Made by a program: the position numbers and the translations under genes. Below the pieces are notes generated by a model. The model did no database searches, was not told the origin of the DNA, and worked only from the letters and a program-made list of their open reading frames with translations. 64,000 nt of DNA, from contig SMSO01000034.1 of assembly GCA_004764695.1 (NCBI GenBank), positions 1,319,501 to 1,383,500 of the forward strand, read 5' to 3'. Numbering within the stretch: the first letter of the stretch is position 1; the number at the start of each line of letters is the position of its first letter. This stretch comes from Schizochytrium sp. TIO01. Taxonomy: Eukaryota; Sar; Bigyra; Thraustochytrida; Thraustochytriidae. This document shows positions 1 through 11,700 of the stretch, piece after piece.

Positions 1-1327
1 GATGGCAAAGGCACATCACAAACTACTGCGACCACGTTAATTTGATACAGGTATTAGGTGTTCTCACTCCATGATGGCCTGGGACTTATTCACGATGCAT
101 CTGCATCGATCCGTGCGTTGATCGTCTTGGCGACGACAATGACGATTATGATGATGATCATGCTGACTCGGAGTGCAGATTTGCAGGTCGTTCATCTCCT
201 CGAGTGCAAATTCGAGCGAGCGATTGTAGCCCACAGCTTTACAATCAAGAAACACGAGATCGTGTGAAATCGAATCTCCTCGCAAAGCCTGCCCGAAGCA
301 GGCAGCCAGCCAGGCACGAAGTAGTCTAGATTGAAGTCGCTTGTGCTTGCATCGCGCTTTTGCCGTTACGCTATCTTGCATCGCGATGCATTGAAATGTA
401 CCGCACTGCTCTAACTCGGTACGTACTACTTTAGTGCATTGCATTACATCACTATTTTACAAACCATAAGAGCTCTCTTTCAGAATTTTAATTTTAATCA
501 ATTGTAATTATTTATTTTATTTTATTTGTTTATTTATTAGACTTTAATTAATAAAAAGTGGGTGCTATGCACTCCTCCTTCTTTTCTCCACGAGCCGATT
601 AATATGAATCACATCGTTCATTGGCCTGAGCGAAGCAACTTCACGAGCCACGAGCCACGAGCAACCTTTCTACTGCAGCCTGCTTGGGCAACAACTCTTC
701 GAGAGAGGGCCCTTCCAAGCGAGTTTGAGTATATGGCTAGATAGATAAATGGAAAGCTTAAAAGAATACACCTGCATTCTTGAATGCTGGAAGGATAGCA
801 GAAGGAGCAGATAATAGCGCTTCCAGGTCCCTAATTGACACTAATAGTGACAGGTTCGTTCATTATTGTCCCTCACGATGTTCATTCTCAGTTTTGATGT
901 GGATAGGTAAGTTCGTGGCGTTGTTTGATGATTTGGTGTGATTTCGTTTGCTATGAATGGTGTGAGTTGAAACGAGGTCTGCTGATTTGTGGATGGATTT
1001 ATCTGTCCACTTATTTGTGTGTATATTTATTTAGCATAATTCATCCAATTCAATTTAATTCAATGTAATATAATGTAATGTAATGTAGTTTAATTTAAAA
1101 TTAATACTGAAGATTAAAAAATATTAAATGCGCTACCTGGAATTATTTTTTGAGATAGAAGAAGAAAATTGCAAAGTAATCAATAAACCTACAACTGTGA
1201 TACGTGCCGTGCTGCTGCGAAACCTCCTCGAGCCTGGGGGTCTTCGGGGCGGCAGCTTTTGCGCGTGTCTCTACTCTGGACGATTGAAGAAGAAGGCGGC
1301 GCTCCTGCCCTGTGTGGAGAAGCAAAG
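1..1327. other. Intergenic, no gene recognised
   Basis: No open frame here looks like a real protein. The stretch holds an A/T-rich block at about 485-560, a short repeat of CACGAGC around 640-662, and an imperfect TAATG run at about 1063-1095. The last part is presumably the promoter and 5' leader of the transporter that starts at 1328. Confidence 0.6.
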
Positions 1328-2753
1328 ATGAGACTCACGTCGCGTAGCATGCCTGACTCTGAGAGATTAGGAGACTTGGAGAATGGAGCTGCCAAGACCA
1401 ACGAAGAGACGCTGCTCCCGTCGCCTCTGACGGTTGAGGTGAACCCGAATGAAAAGGAGCCGAGGTCGAGCTTCTTGCAGCGCCAGTTGCGCAACGTCAC
1501 ACCGCAGGTTAAGCAGCAGGCTGCACCCAAGCACTCAATTACTGAGATGGTGGTGCTTTCCATGATTTTCCTGATCTCTGGCCCTCTGCTCATCATGAGT
1601 AATAAGTATATTCTTAGGGATCTGGACTTTGAGTTCCCGCTGACATTGACGTTGGTTACGCTTGTCTTTTGCAGCGCAGTTACATGGGCTTATGTGCACT
1701 CCAAAGGTACCACTTTGCGCCACTCGCACATGATTACCAGGGAGTTCTTCATTTACCGCATCTGCCCAATAGGGGCACTCAGTGCAGGGTACGTTTAAGT
1801 ATTGTATGATTTCGTGATTGCTCACAACAGGTCCCAGTTCCGCTGAAAACAGCACTTCGATTTCTCTCTTCAAAGGCCTCATTAAGGAGATATTTGTATG
1901 AAATAGCTGCCGAAGGGAAACATTTTCTGGGGAAACTTTAATAACACAACTACTTGCTGCAGTCTTGTCCCTCCGTGAGATGTAATGTATTTGATTGTGC
2001 TTAACTGACGTCATGGATGCGGGTTACTGAAATGCTCCCTCTATATATATGGCTGGACTCTATTTGTAATGTTTAAATTATACGCTACACAGAACTATTG
2101 TACTGGGAATGGCGAGTTACCTATTTCTGACAGTAGCCTTTGTGCAAATGCTAAAGGCATTTACACCCGTCATGACCCTTGGTGGCTTGGTGCTTTTCCG
2201 TCTTACCAAGCCATCTTTTAGAATTGTTCTCAGCGTGCTGGTGATCTGCATTGGTACAGCCATTGCTGGCGCCGGTGAACTTAATTTCAGTCTCGTCGGT
2301 ATGGCCTGCATGCTTTTAGCGCAGACCTGCGAGGCACTCAAGCTCATTTTTACGCAGGTAGTTCTGCAAAACTTGCGTTTCGACCTTGCTGAGACCTTGT
2401 ATTATATCACACCTACGAGCGCCGTCTTTGTTTTTGTTTTCGCACTCTTCATGGAGTTCCCTTACATGACTGCGGACGACTGGGCTATCCTGTTCAACAA
2501 CAAGCAAGCTTTCTTGCTTAGTTGCGTCTGTGCTATTGCAACAAATGTCATCAATACCTTTGTTATCCAATTCAGCAATGCACTCGCTTTGAAGCTTGTG
2601 GCCACTGCCCGTAATGCGGTTCTGGTCCTTATCAACGCTCTCTTCTTTGCCGAAATTGTAACTGGCCAGCAATATATTGGCTACACTGTGTCTCTTGGTG
2701 GGTTTGTGGCATACAACTACATTAACTACAAGGAAGGTCAAGCCAAGCAATAG
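1328..2753 (+). CDS. Triose-phosphate/nucleotide-sugar transporter family protein (drug/metabolite superfamily), two exons
   Basis: Exon 1 is 1328-1788 and exon 2 is 2093-2753, giving about 373 residues. The intron (1789-2092, 304 nt) has a GTACGT donor and a CACAG acceptor. Joining these restores a reading through GALSAG and then LGMASYLFLTVAFVQMLKAF, the signature stretch of plant-type TPT/nucleotide-sugar carriers. The N-terminus (about 75 residues) is hydrophilic and is followed by roughly ten membrane helices. The C-terminal half carries the family-like pattern of asparagine and lysine/threonine residues near the last helices, and the protein ends in a basic, lysine-containing tail. Family members are antiporters of sugar phosphates or nucleotide sugars in Golgi, ER or plastid membranes. 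Substrate and membrane cannot be decided from sequence. The start is the first ATG in the frame. The family call is firm and the substrate is unknown. Confidence 0.88.
1789..2092 (+). other. Intron of the transporter gene
   Basis: GT at 1789 (context GG/GTACGT) and AG at 2091-2092 (context ACACAG/AACT). The phase is preserved because two bases of a glycine codon lie before the intron and one after. The intron contains in-frame stops, so it must be removed to make the full transporter. Confidence 0.85.
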
Positions 2754-3486
2754 ATTATGAATACCCAAACACTGTGCCTTTTCTGCTGCGCAACCCAGTC
2801 CTTTTTGCTGAAAGAACTGTGTGGCTCTCTGTCCTGACCGCTTGTACGCCTGCTTGTTCGCCCTGTATCGCGAGAGACATTTGATTGACGTGTGGTGATG
2901 ATGCTGTAAGAGTGATAATAGAGACGGCAAACACAACAACAACGACGATAAATAAATACCGAAGACGATGATTCTAGTCTCTATTTCGCTTTGATAATTT
3001 TATCACCCACTTTTCCTTTTTTTCGTCGGCTTCATTTTGTTTTTATTTTGTTTTTTTGTTGATTTTGTGGTGAAGATGGTACCTATATTCTCTTCATTTG
3101 ATGATGCAGGTTACCAGCCTTCGTTGTTTCCTTCAATATATCTGTTTTTGAAAGGGCTTCTGAAAGGAACAACCTAATTTGCGTCGCTGGCTTTTTGAAT
3201 TACCCACCCACGATGTAATCATCGACAGAATTGAGAAATTAGAGTAGTAGATAAGCATTGTTGAGATGGACCAATCTTTGTCGTCTAAAAAAGGTGGAAT
3301 AATTACCGAAACATTCAGGAAAACCCAATGCAAAACCAGAGTTAATCTCCAAAACGATATTAAAAGATGAAGATATAAGATATTGTGAATTGAATAGTTA
3401 TAGTACACTCAAATCTGCTCAAGTCAGAATATCTGACTCACAGGCTAACCAAAGAATTTTGCCACCTCCTTGTGTGTGCAGAGTTT
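2754..3486. other. Convergent intergenic region
   Basis: Lies between the 3' ends of the transporter (+) and the unrecognised minus-strand gene. It contains T-rich tracts at about 3000-3060. No gene seen. Confidence 0.55.
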
Positions 3487-4506
3487 TCATTGAGATGCTG
3501 AAAGGAATTCAAGCTGAGAAAGAGAACCCGACTGCAATGATTCCCCTTGAGAACATGCGAATGAGTCATTTGAAAGAGTAGAAGGCCAGAACTCTGGCGA
3601 AGCAGCCCAAGAGTCTTGAGAAAGAGTTTTAGTTCCAGATTCCAGCGGATTAGGAACATCTTGGTGATCGAAACCTGTCCATGAGATATCTGACAAATGT
3701 GAGAGAGTCCGTTCAGGCTTGTCCTGCGACGACTGCAGCGGTTGAACAGACGGACTGACGCTTTCTGAGAGCCATGTTGGGTTGCGAACAAGCCCAATTG
3801 TACCTCTGTGGGATTTTGGCGAGTTCCAAGGAGATGGTGTTCTTAAACTTGACGGGGGGATTTCAACTTCGAAATTCAAATCAAGCGAGTCAAGCCGATC
3901 CTTGCTAATAAATGATGACGATGTGAGTGATCGTTTGAGCTCTGTCGCAGAATGCTTCGCTTCAGCAGGCGGACTCTCTTTATGCTTCTCCAGCATTTGC
4001 AAATTACAAAAACGTGAAGCTGCAAAATCGTCGACCTGCTTGTTGATCTCTGCAAAACGTACTCCACGAGCTCCGTCCAGAAAATCAAAACACGAGATAC
4101 TCGAATCCTCAAGAGCAGGGTCCTGGAAACCATGCTTCCAGCGTTCTGTATCAGTGAGATCAACATTACCAAGGGTGGTTTTGAGCATGATTCTCCGCTT
4201 CAGTGCAGGTTGTTCATCTGCTATGATATCAAGCCGAGATCGTTTCCGACTCTTCGCACCGTTATCTGCATCGCTAACGAGGAACGCATGTTTCTCCATG
4301 TCCCATGAGCTTTCCAAAACCGCCGTGAGTGCCGCCGAAATGAGATTCCGACGCACTCCAAGAGCTGGTACCTTCTCCTTCGCACCTCTTGAGAGGCCCT
4401 CCTTGACGTCCTCCAGCGCACTTCGTTCGATTCCCTGGTATCGCGTTCCCTCTGAGGTCGATCTGGCGGCCATCATGGAGCGCTGGCGGGCTGACTTCAG
4501 CGCCAT
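3487..4506 (-). CDS. Unrecognised protein, probably nuclear, rich in Ser-Pro sites
   Basis: The single-exon frame encodes about 339 residues from the first ATG at 4506. I recognise no domain. What can be seen: a basic N-terminus (MALKSARQRS), a likely nuclear localisation signal KSRKRSRL at about residue 85, and a second basic patch LKRR just after it. The C-terminal half is rich in Ser, Thr and Pro, with several SP/TP dipeptides (SPWNSPK, TPSP) that look like proline-directed kinase sites. The final 80 residues are low in basic residues and repeat S-x-S/W patterns. Hydrophobic helices are absent. This fits a disordered nuclear regulator or kinase substrate, but function is not inferable. Codon use resembles neighbouring genes. 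A missed intron or additional exon cannot be excluded. Confidence 0.6.
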   Translation of the reverse strand: MALKSARQRSMMAARSTSEGTRYQGIERSALEDVKEGLSRGAKEKVPALGVRRNLISAALTAVLESSWDMEKHAFLVSDADNGAKSRKRSRLDIIADEQPALKRRIMLKTTLGNVDLTDTERWKHGFQDPALEDSSISCFDFLDGARGVRFAEINKQVDDFAASRFCNLQMLEKHKESPPAEAKHSATELKRSLTSSSFISKDRLDSLDLNFEVEIPPSSLRTPSPWNSPKSHRGTIGLVRNPTWLSESVSPSVQPLQSSQDKPERTLSHLSDISWTGFDHQDVPNPLESGTKTLSQDSWAASPEFWPSTLSNDSFACSQGESLQSGSLSQLEFLSASQ

Positions 4507-5420
4507 GTTCTTCGTAGCAGTGTCTCTTCTTCTCAGGCTCACCCGAACACGGCTTCAGGTCTCTCCCACGTGCTTTCTCGCTCGCTCGATCGCTCGCTCG
4601 GTACAGGTGCCGCGCGCTCTCCCTCTCAAAGCAGAATGCCAAAGCTGTGTTTGGGTTCTGCTGTTTCAAACCCTCTTTTTCGACGCTCTCAATAACCCAA
4701 CTAACTGCCTAATGCTTTATAGGTAAAGGGAGAGTGGCCCTCCTATGGTTTACCTTAACTCCCTCTAGCACCAGCGAGCCTTTGGCTTCATGTATATTCT
4801 GTGCAAAAGTATGCGATTTCTAATTCAAAGCGTTCTCCTGAGCACCAAAGTTTTGCTGCGAAATTAGCAGCTAATTTTAAAACGTGTGCATGGCGCACGG
4901 GGGAAGCTCGACGCGCTGATGTTCCTTGGAGAGGCCTGTTCTGTTTGGAGAGAAGGGAAAGAGAACGGGTGGAGGATGAATGAACTTGGAGACACGATCT
5001 ATGATCGAGTTTAATCCGTCAATTGATTGCAAGTGCAGGGCGCCGAGAACGCCGACCCTTACTCGTGCGGCTGAAGGGGACGCTGCAAGGAGCCAGGGAC
5101 GCGTGATTCTTTTGGATTGAGCGTGCGACACGTCTCAACAAAGAAGGCAACGGTAGATTATTTGCATCCGCTTGGATTGTCTATTGGACAGTGAGCTTTC
5201 GAAACTGAAGGTCGTGCGTGCAGACCTTTCTGTGGACATTGTTACAAAATTTCAGCACTGGGGACCTAGGGGATCTCAACAGCATTCTGTGTTTGCCAGG
5301 GGTTAGCTTTTAGAGAATACCTTTAGCTTCCTAGGAAGCGAGACAAGCTTAGCGTTTGGAGTACACGCGAGGATATACATTTGATCCTTCGAGCTTTTCT
5401 TGTGCTGACTTTGAGGAAAA
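4507..5420. promoter_or_regulatory. Divergent promoter region between the unknown gene and the capping enzyme
   Basis: The two flanking genes are transcribed away from each other, so both promoters should lie here. It contains a CGCTCG repeat near 4580-4600 and a perfect 14-bp palindrome GCTTCCTAGGAAGC at 5326-5339, 82 bases upstream of the capping-enzyme ATG. No clear TATA box was seen. Confidence 0.4.
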
Positions 5421-6707
5421 ATGGATTTCATTCAACATGCCAAGCATATGGTCCTTGACCCGGATAATCCTGGTGAAGTGGTAGAAGATGCACACCTAAA
5501 GAATGAACTTAAGGTCATCTGCCAGAGACTGTCTGGAAGCCCAAACCCGAATCGGTTTGCCGGTTCTCAGCCTGTGTCGCTCCTTCGTGAGCATATGAGT
5601 GAGCTCACAAGCAAACCATGGATGGTTTGTGAGAAGTCTGACGGTGTGCGCTATCTTTTGCTTATTCACCGTATTAATTTTGTGGTGCACCGCCGACCGG
5701 CATCTTGGGACCGCGTACTTAATGGTCAGGTGGGTTCATGCTACTTGGTGAGTCGTAAATTAGAATTTATTACCATCCCCACGTTAGATCACTTTCTTGG
5801 AGAATCTCTTCTACGTAGCCTAGATGGAACGCTGCTTGATGGAGAGCTTGTGCACGACAATGTCCCTCTCCCGGATGATGTGATGCCAAATGTCTCTCCT
5901 GGCAATGATGAAGCAGCGAAGAAGCTTCTGCGTTTGCAGTCAACATTTCTTATCTTTGATGCACTTTCGGTGAGAAATACTTTTGTAGGTGATCTGGACC
6001 TCTTCGACCGCCTTCGTGCGGTGCAGGGGGAGTTTATGTTCCGTGTCCGATCCAATAATCCAAACCCCCCACCTATCATTCCGTGCGTTCTCACACTGAA
6101 ACAAATGTACGCGACCTTAGATATCGGCTTCGTTCTTGAAGATGTTATTAAGTCAAACCTTCCTCACGAAAATGATGGTCTTATTTTTACTCGAATTGAC
6201 AAACCATATAAATGCGGTAAGACAACAGATATTCTCAAATGGAAGCCTCGGCACCTTAACTCGGTAGATTTTGAGATTGTGGCTATGTGGGGACAGAGCG
6301 ACCGTGGTGAGCCTGACTGGCGGTACTGTTACTTAAACGCGGCCAAGTATGGCAGCAGCATTGGGTATGGACCTATTTGGCTCGATGAACAACAGCACGC
6401 GTACCTGAAGGAAAAGTATGGAGGAAAACCTGCAATTGTCGAGTGCGTACTTGATGACAATTGGTTTCAATACCAGCCACCACGCGATCAAACTGTGCCT
6501 TGGGCGGAGACCAGACGCACCCCAGGTCAAGCCTGGAAATTCTTGCGTGTACGTGAGGATAAGCACATTGCCAATGATATCAAGACAGTGCAAGGTGTGC
6601 TTCAAAGTATCGAGTCAGGAATTACCGAGGAGACTCTCATTAGCGCGCTTGGGCGCCCACTCCCTCAACAGCGGCAACGTGCGCGTACCTCCAGCTCCCA
6701 AGGCTAA
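5421..6707 (+). CDS. mRNA capping enzyme, guanylyltransferase subunit
   Basis: The 428-residue protein transfers GMP from GTP onto the 5' diphosphate end of nascent nuclear mRNA through a covalent lysyl-GMP intermediate. The nucleotidyltransferase motifs are readable in order: motif I EKSDGVR with the predicted nucleophile Lys72, motif III region LLDGELV at about 139-145, motif IV HENDGLIF at about 250-257, and motif V ILKWKP at about 272-277. The OB-fold part follows, ending with WKFLRVREDK near 375. No N-terminal RNA triphosphatase domain of the animal/plant cysteine-phosphatase type is present. This is therefore the separate fungal/protist-style subunit, and a triphosphatase must be encoded elsewhere. 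ATG at 5421 sits in an A-rich context (GAAAAATGG). The length is close to the yeast enzyme. Strong call. Confidence 0.93.
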   Translation: MDFIQHAKHMVLDPDNPGEVVEDAHLKNELKVICQRLSGSPNPNRFAGSQPVSLLREHMSELTSKPWMVCEKSDGVRYLLLIHRINFVVHRRPASWDRVLNGQVGSCYLVSRKLEFITIPTLDHFLGESLLRSLDGTLLDGELVHDNVPLPDDVMPNVSPGNDEAAKKLLRLQSTFLIFDALSVRNTFVGDLDLFDRLRAVQGEFMFRVRSNNPNPPPIIPCVLTLKQMYATLDIGFVLEDVIKSNLPHENDGLIFTRIDKPYKCGKTTDILKWKPRHLNSVDFEIVAMWGQSDRGEPDWRYCYLNAAKYGSSIGYGPIWLDEQQHAYLKEKYGGKPAIVECVLDDNWFQYQPPRDQTVPWAETRRTPGQAWKFLRVREDKHIANDIKTVQGVLQSIESGITEETLISALGRPLPQQRQRARTSSSQG

Positions 6708-7136
6708 TCATCATGTTATTATGAAACCAATGTCGGCAGACATGCCGTGTAAGATTGCGACAAACGCAAAATGAATTGCTGTTTTTGAGTCATGCCGCTG
6801 CTTTTTCAATACATATTTTTAAAATAATGTCTCTGCACTCTATTCGCGCTTGTTAGCTAACGTATAATCAAGGTACTTCATTGTAAAATACAAGATTCCG
6901 AATACAGTTGTTGATGTGTTGAATTCTATATTGTTATATAATGCGACAAAACTAAAGCCTTTCCTCTAACTGTCAAAATCATGAATAGCTTTGTAAAAGT
7001 GAGAATTTGAGCAAACCAGTAAATGAAAAAATCTAAATGATCTAAATATAGAGGAGGCGACTTTCTGCAAATAAACAAAAAAAAAAGAAACTTTGGATTG
7101 GTTTAATAGGAATAAGGTTCATAGTTGTAGTAATAT
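6708..7136. other. Convergent 3' intergenic region
   Basis: Short A/T-rich gap between the 3' ends of the capping enzyme and the Costars-LIM gene. It has A-tracts near 7075-7090 and no gene. Confidence 0.55.
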
Positions 7137-7970
7137 TCAGCAACGATCTTGCCTCAGGTGAGCAGCATCGTAGTTCTTCATACACTCGGCGCTGCAGACG
7201 AATTTTCCGTCAAAGGATACACGTTCTGCCTTGTCTCGAGGGTGGCTTCCACACTGTGCGCATGTTAAGCAACGCAAGTGGTAGAGCTGATCTCTGACGG
7301 TCATACGCTCAAGGTCTGACACTTCTTCGCCGCAAATGGCACAAACCTTTGCATTTCTAGTCGCTAGGTTATCCCGCACATACGAACGTCCAAGCCGTTC
7401 GTCCTCTGCTACATCCTTAAAATTAACATCAGCGGCGCGATAGACGTTCTCCTGATCTACAGAGTATTCCTGCGCCCAGAACTTATCGAGGATTTGGATA
7501 GGCGTGTTCTTATGCACACCTTCAAGGAAAATCTCAGGCTCAAAGTCAATCTCGCCTGCACGTTTGAGGTTCTGCAGGACGCGGTTCAGATTGGCCACTT
7601 GGCCATCAAGATGTTGAAACAGGTCTCCAAATGTGCAGCTTTCCCCATTATCGCAGACATCACGAAGTGCAGATCGTGTTTGACGAACATCATTCTCGAG
7701 ACCTTGCGCAAAGTTATACTTTTTCCGGTCGCTTTTGTCAGAGATCTTGGCTTGCATAGCACTGGGGTCTGTCGCATCTTTCGCAGCCTTCTCAAAGGCA
7801 GCTATTCTCGCCATCAAACTTCCTCCAGCAGGCGCTGCTCTGGCAGTAGAAAACTCCTCTCCTTGTTCTTCTCCATGAGCAATGTCTTCATCTCCCGCGA
7901 GTTCTTCACGCTCAGACAGGTCTCGCGGCTGCGACCTGCGACCGCTAAGACGTTTCAGCAGTGAAGACAT
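7137..7970 (-). CDS. Costars-domain plus LIM-domain protein
   Basis: Single exon, 277 residues from the first ATG at 7970. Residues 1-80 are charged and probably disordered. Residues about 86-164 resemble a Costars domain, the fold of the small actin regulator ABRACL/costars: a helical half is followed by CTFGDLFQHLDG, then AGEIDFEPEIFLEGVHKN, close to the family's VDFEGE...LLQGVHDN pattern. A single LIM zinc finger follows at about 210-263 with ligands C210, C213, H231, C234, C237, C240, C259 and C263 (spacing C-x2-C-x17-H-x2-C-x2-C-x2-C-x18-C-x3-C). Costars proteins act on actin dynamics in amoebae and animals, and LIM modules bind partner proteins on the actin or adhesion cytoskeleton. A cytoskeletal scaffold is inferred. 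The combination is uncommon as far as I know. Confidence 0.8.
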   Translation of the reverse strand: MSSLLKRLSGRRSQPRDLSEREELAGDEDIAHGEEQGEEFSTARAAPAGGSLMARIAAFEKAAKDATDPSAMQAKISDKSDRKKYNFAQGLENDVRQTRSALRDVCDNGESCTFGDLFQHLDGQVANLNRVLQNLKRAGEIDFEPEIFLEGVHKNTPIQILDKFWAQEYSVDQENVYRAADVNFKDVAEDERLGRSYVRDNLATRNAKVCAICGEEVSDLERMTVRDQLYHLRCLTCAQCGSHPRDKAERVSFDGKFVCSAECMKNYDAAHLRQDRC

Positions 7971-8774
7971 TGAAAATAAGCACCTTCTCTCACCAGCCAG
8001 GCCACGGAGAAGACCCAAACTTGGAGGCGTCTCGTGAAGAGTGGTGTGGGTGAACGAGTGATGATTCGGGCTTTGTTCATTAAAATCTGCATGCGGACGC
8101 TTCCTGCTTAATTATTTTACTTATCTACATAGCTACTTTCGTAGTAGTAGGTACTTAGTATTCCTGCCAAACCTGAGCTACGTACGACCATGATTTCTGT
8201 AGCCATCTACTTTCTGAATGCTCCAAAAAAAGCTTCAAGATTAAGCTGCAAACATTTAAGCCATAGCACCGCGTCTGAACTTGCACTAGACTCCGAGTTA
8301 TGACTTGAAGTTGCCAGGAAAATGAACTTGGTTGCATTTGCTAGCCCAGTTTCCTGATGGTGTGTACTAATATATAGAATAACTACTACTAAGACGAGGG
8401 TCGTATCTAAAACCTGGACCAAATTTCTTGGTCATTAAGTTGCAGCTGGTCAGGAAACTTGTTGCTCAAAGGGGAAAATGATTACAAAATATATACTGCC
8501 GCTGCAACAATGCTCGAGAATAAAGAACGAATTGTCATGGAGTTGGCAGAAGAATGATATATCTAGAAACAAACAGCTTGATGTAACGGTGCTTACAAAG
8601 GGGAAATACTCAAAATTGCGAAATGAATGCACTCAAAGACCTCTGAGAAGCAACGAATCATCGACTTGATGATAGTGAAGCCATGATGAAATAAGGAACA
8701 TCTTTTCTTCTCTTTTTCAAAGAATTCTGATTTTTCTTTTTACTGAAACAAATTACAAAGAAAAATATATGTAT
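7971..8774. other. Intergenic region upstream of the Costars-LIM gene
   Basis: Holds the presumed promoter of the Costars-LIM gene and the 3' flank of the VASt-protein gene. Open frames here are short and unlike proteins. No gene seen. Confidence 0.5.
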
Positions 8775-11700
8775 CTATATCAATGATCGCGGGAGATCCT
8801 CCTTGCCCGTTATTTGGTGTTCGAGAACTTGCTCAAAATAGAACTTTGCAAGAGCTAGACGCTTGTCAATAACATCGCGATGGAGCATTACGACCTCAAA
8901 GAAATTGAGATCAGAGAATGCAGAATAGACAATTACTGCAACAATATACATCACGATGGGCACAATAATTGCAAATAAGAGAAGGAAAGTACAGAGCTTA
9001 CATGCGGACTTGGCTTTGGTAGACTCCTTCTTTGCCGCATCGTCTTCATCTCCTTTTGATTTCTTTGCACCAGCCTTTGGCCGAACTTGACGACTCTTGG
9101 TCATCCACTCTCGAAGAAGCTTGGTCTCAGCAACGTAGGCTTCAGCATGACCGTTCTTCACACCATTGATGATAAATGGCTTAATCATGCCTGACGGCAT
9201 TTTACCTTCGTTCCACACAACTTCGCCAGAAATGCGCAAGTGCGATTCTGTAGGGCTTACGTATGTGATAACAAATTGTACTTGTGTGTGAAAGCGCTCA
9301 CCATAAGGAACCCCGGGGGTCTCTTGAGCGACGAGAACTACGAAGCCACCAGGGTTCATGGTGAGAATCTTTTGGGTTTCCTTACACTCACTTCCCTTAA
9401 TAAGACCCGAATTAGGAAGCATGAAGGTAATTTCACGTGTTGGATGAGCCACAGAGTCGATATAATCCCCAGCGCGTGCAGCATGGATCGATTCTTGACG
9501 AACCAGGGCCGGACGCTTGCTCGACTCCGCCTGTGAAGAATCAGTATTTGGTACAGCAGGAGATGATGGGCCACCTGCGGTGGCTGATACCCCTTCGAGG
9601 ATTGCGGGTGTCGCGGCTTCAGTGCTATCACCTTCGCTACCGCTCTTCTTGCTCTTGGCACTCTCGACATGATCACTATCCTTACGCAAAACAGCTTCGG
9701 ACTGGGTGTCGACAGCAAGAGGTGGACGCTGCTGAGATCTTCGTTTTTCATCAAACATGCTTCCCGCCAAGGAAGAAAACGATGCGTCAGGAAGTAAATC
9801 AGACGCATCGCTCAGCCTTTTATTGGATGTCACAGATACTTCACTGCTAGCCCTTATCTTGCTTCCAGAATCGGAAGATGTAGATGATGATATCTTGCTT
9901 GATGACAACACTGCATTTTTGTTGTTGCTCAGAGTTTTAGCCGTGGTAGGAGGCGACGGCGACTTCTCTGAGTCAGTTGCTTCCTTATCATCTTCACTCT
10001 CTGACTCAGCATTGTCTGCGGCATTGTCATCGTTCTTGGTTTCGTCCATGCTTGGTCGGGGGATTTTCCATGGTCCCATAACATAATTAGAGTTCTTCCT
10101 CTCTTTGTTGAATTGTATGGCAAATTTAGAGTTGCTTCCAAGAATTGCAGTAGCGAGCTGCTGAACGGATCCAGGCACGTTTTCGTCAATGTAAATATTG
10201 GCGAAAGGTGAAGGAATATCAATCTGTTCCGGGACCTCATCAGGATCAGAGGGAATTACAGCCTTGAGGGCGTCTTCAATTTCCACATGCATCTCTCGAC
10301 CGCCATCGCCAATGCTCGCGAGATCATCCTCCAGTTCCAAAGCCTCATCAGGCAGCAAAGGCCTCATCCGGGCGTAGCAATAGATTTGTCCACACTTAAT
10401 CTTGATATTTCGTTTGAAAGCAGCCTGTTTGCGCAGTACTATGTACTGTACATCCTGGTTTGTTGGGTCAATGTCAGCTTGAGGTTTCAAGTCATCGACA
10501 GAGGGGACTGCGGACTTGTCATCGTCCGAAATGATGCTCAAAACCGACGGTGTACGAAGAGAAGACACTTTGTTGGATGCTGTGTCATCATCAAGGTTTT
10601 GAGTATCTTCTTCATCGGAATCAACCTGGGTGCCCACATCCGAATCTTCGTCGTCCGTATCGTCCTCGGTTGTTTCGACACGGCGTACACGCTGCAGACC
10701 TAATTTGCCACGCCCAATAACCACATTACTCGGGAGCTCTTTTCGCTTAATCAAGCGGAATTCCAAAGTGGTGTACTTTGCGACGTCGTCAGGGATTGGA
10801 ATCTCCACACTACCAGCCTTGACAACGGGACGACCATCTTTGGGCCACACAAAACGGGTTGAACGACGGCGAGCTACAACTCCTGGGTTGCTGTCAATAT
10901 CACGACGACGGCTCTTGTTATTTGCGTTTTTCTTGGCCATATATTCACTACGCTTCGCCGACCGGGCAACAACCTCAATCCATACCACTGAGCCTGATTG
11001 GATGTCTGTGACGTTGTGAATCTCCAAAGATGTAATACACGTTTGCCAGCAATCCACTTGCACAGTGCCAGGGGCTGGTGCAGAAGATTTGGGGTCACTT
11101 GCTTTTCCTAGCAAAGGTAAAATTGATGCACCGGGTTTGGAAACGGTTGAGGGCTCACGGTCAGCAGACTCAGCATCGAGTATGGCGCGGGAGGCGTAAA
11201 TTTCTTTCTCTGGCCTGCGGTCGACATGCTGATAAGCTAGGACACTACGCGGTAGCTGTGTGGACGGGCTTGTGCTATGATGCTCCGAGTCGGTGCGACT
11301 TACTGATTGGGTGTCAATAGTAGTCTTGTGAATAAATTCTTCATCTTGGCGGGGCCGGCATTCGTCATGCACAGTCGCATCGGGAGAATGAACAATATTG
11401 CTAATTACCTGAAACTCAACTTGGATCTCTCCACCACGCACCTCGTCAGGCTCCCGAGAAGTTGCAGGGGGAAGCAGTGGATGCCAAGAAAGCCAACCAG
11501 GTGCATCCTGAACAAAAATAGGGGGCATGCGTTTCTGATCAACATTGCATTGTTTCAAAATGCGCTTTGTTGGTACACACAGGACACCTAACGGCATGGA
11601 CTCTCCAACTTCACGAAAGTCAAAGACCTTGATCCAAACCTCGTTATGGCGCGCGAGGGTATAGTCGAAGAAGAATGTAAAGGTTTCATCCCATTTAGGG

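Noticed and set aside
1259-1327. Upstream extension of the transporter from a non-ATG codon
   Set aside because: No ATG in frame upstream of 1328. The extension has no family support.
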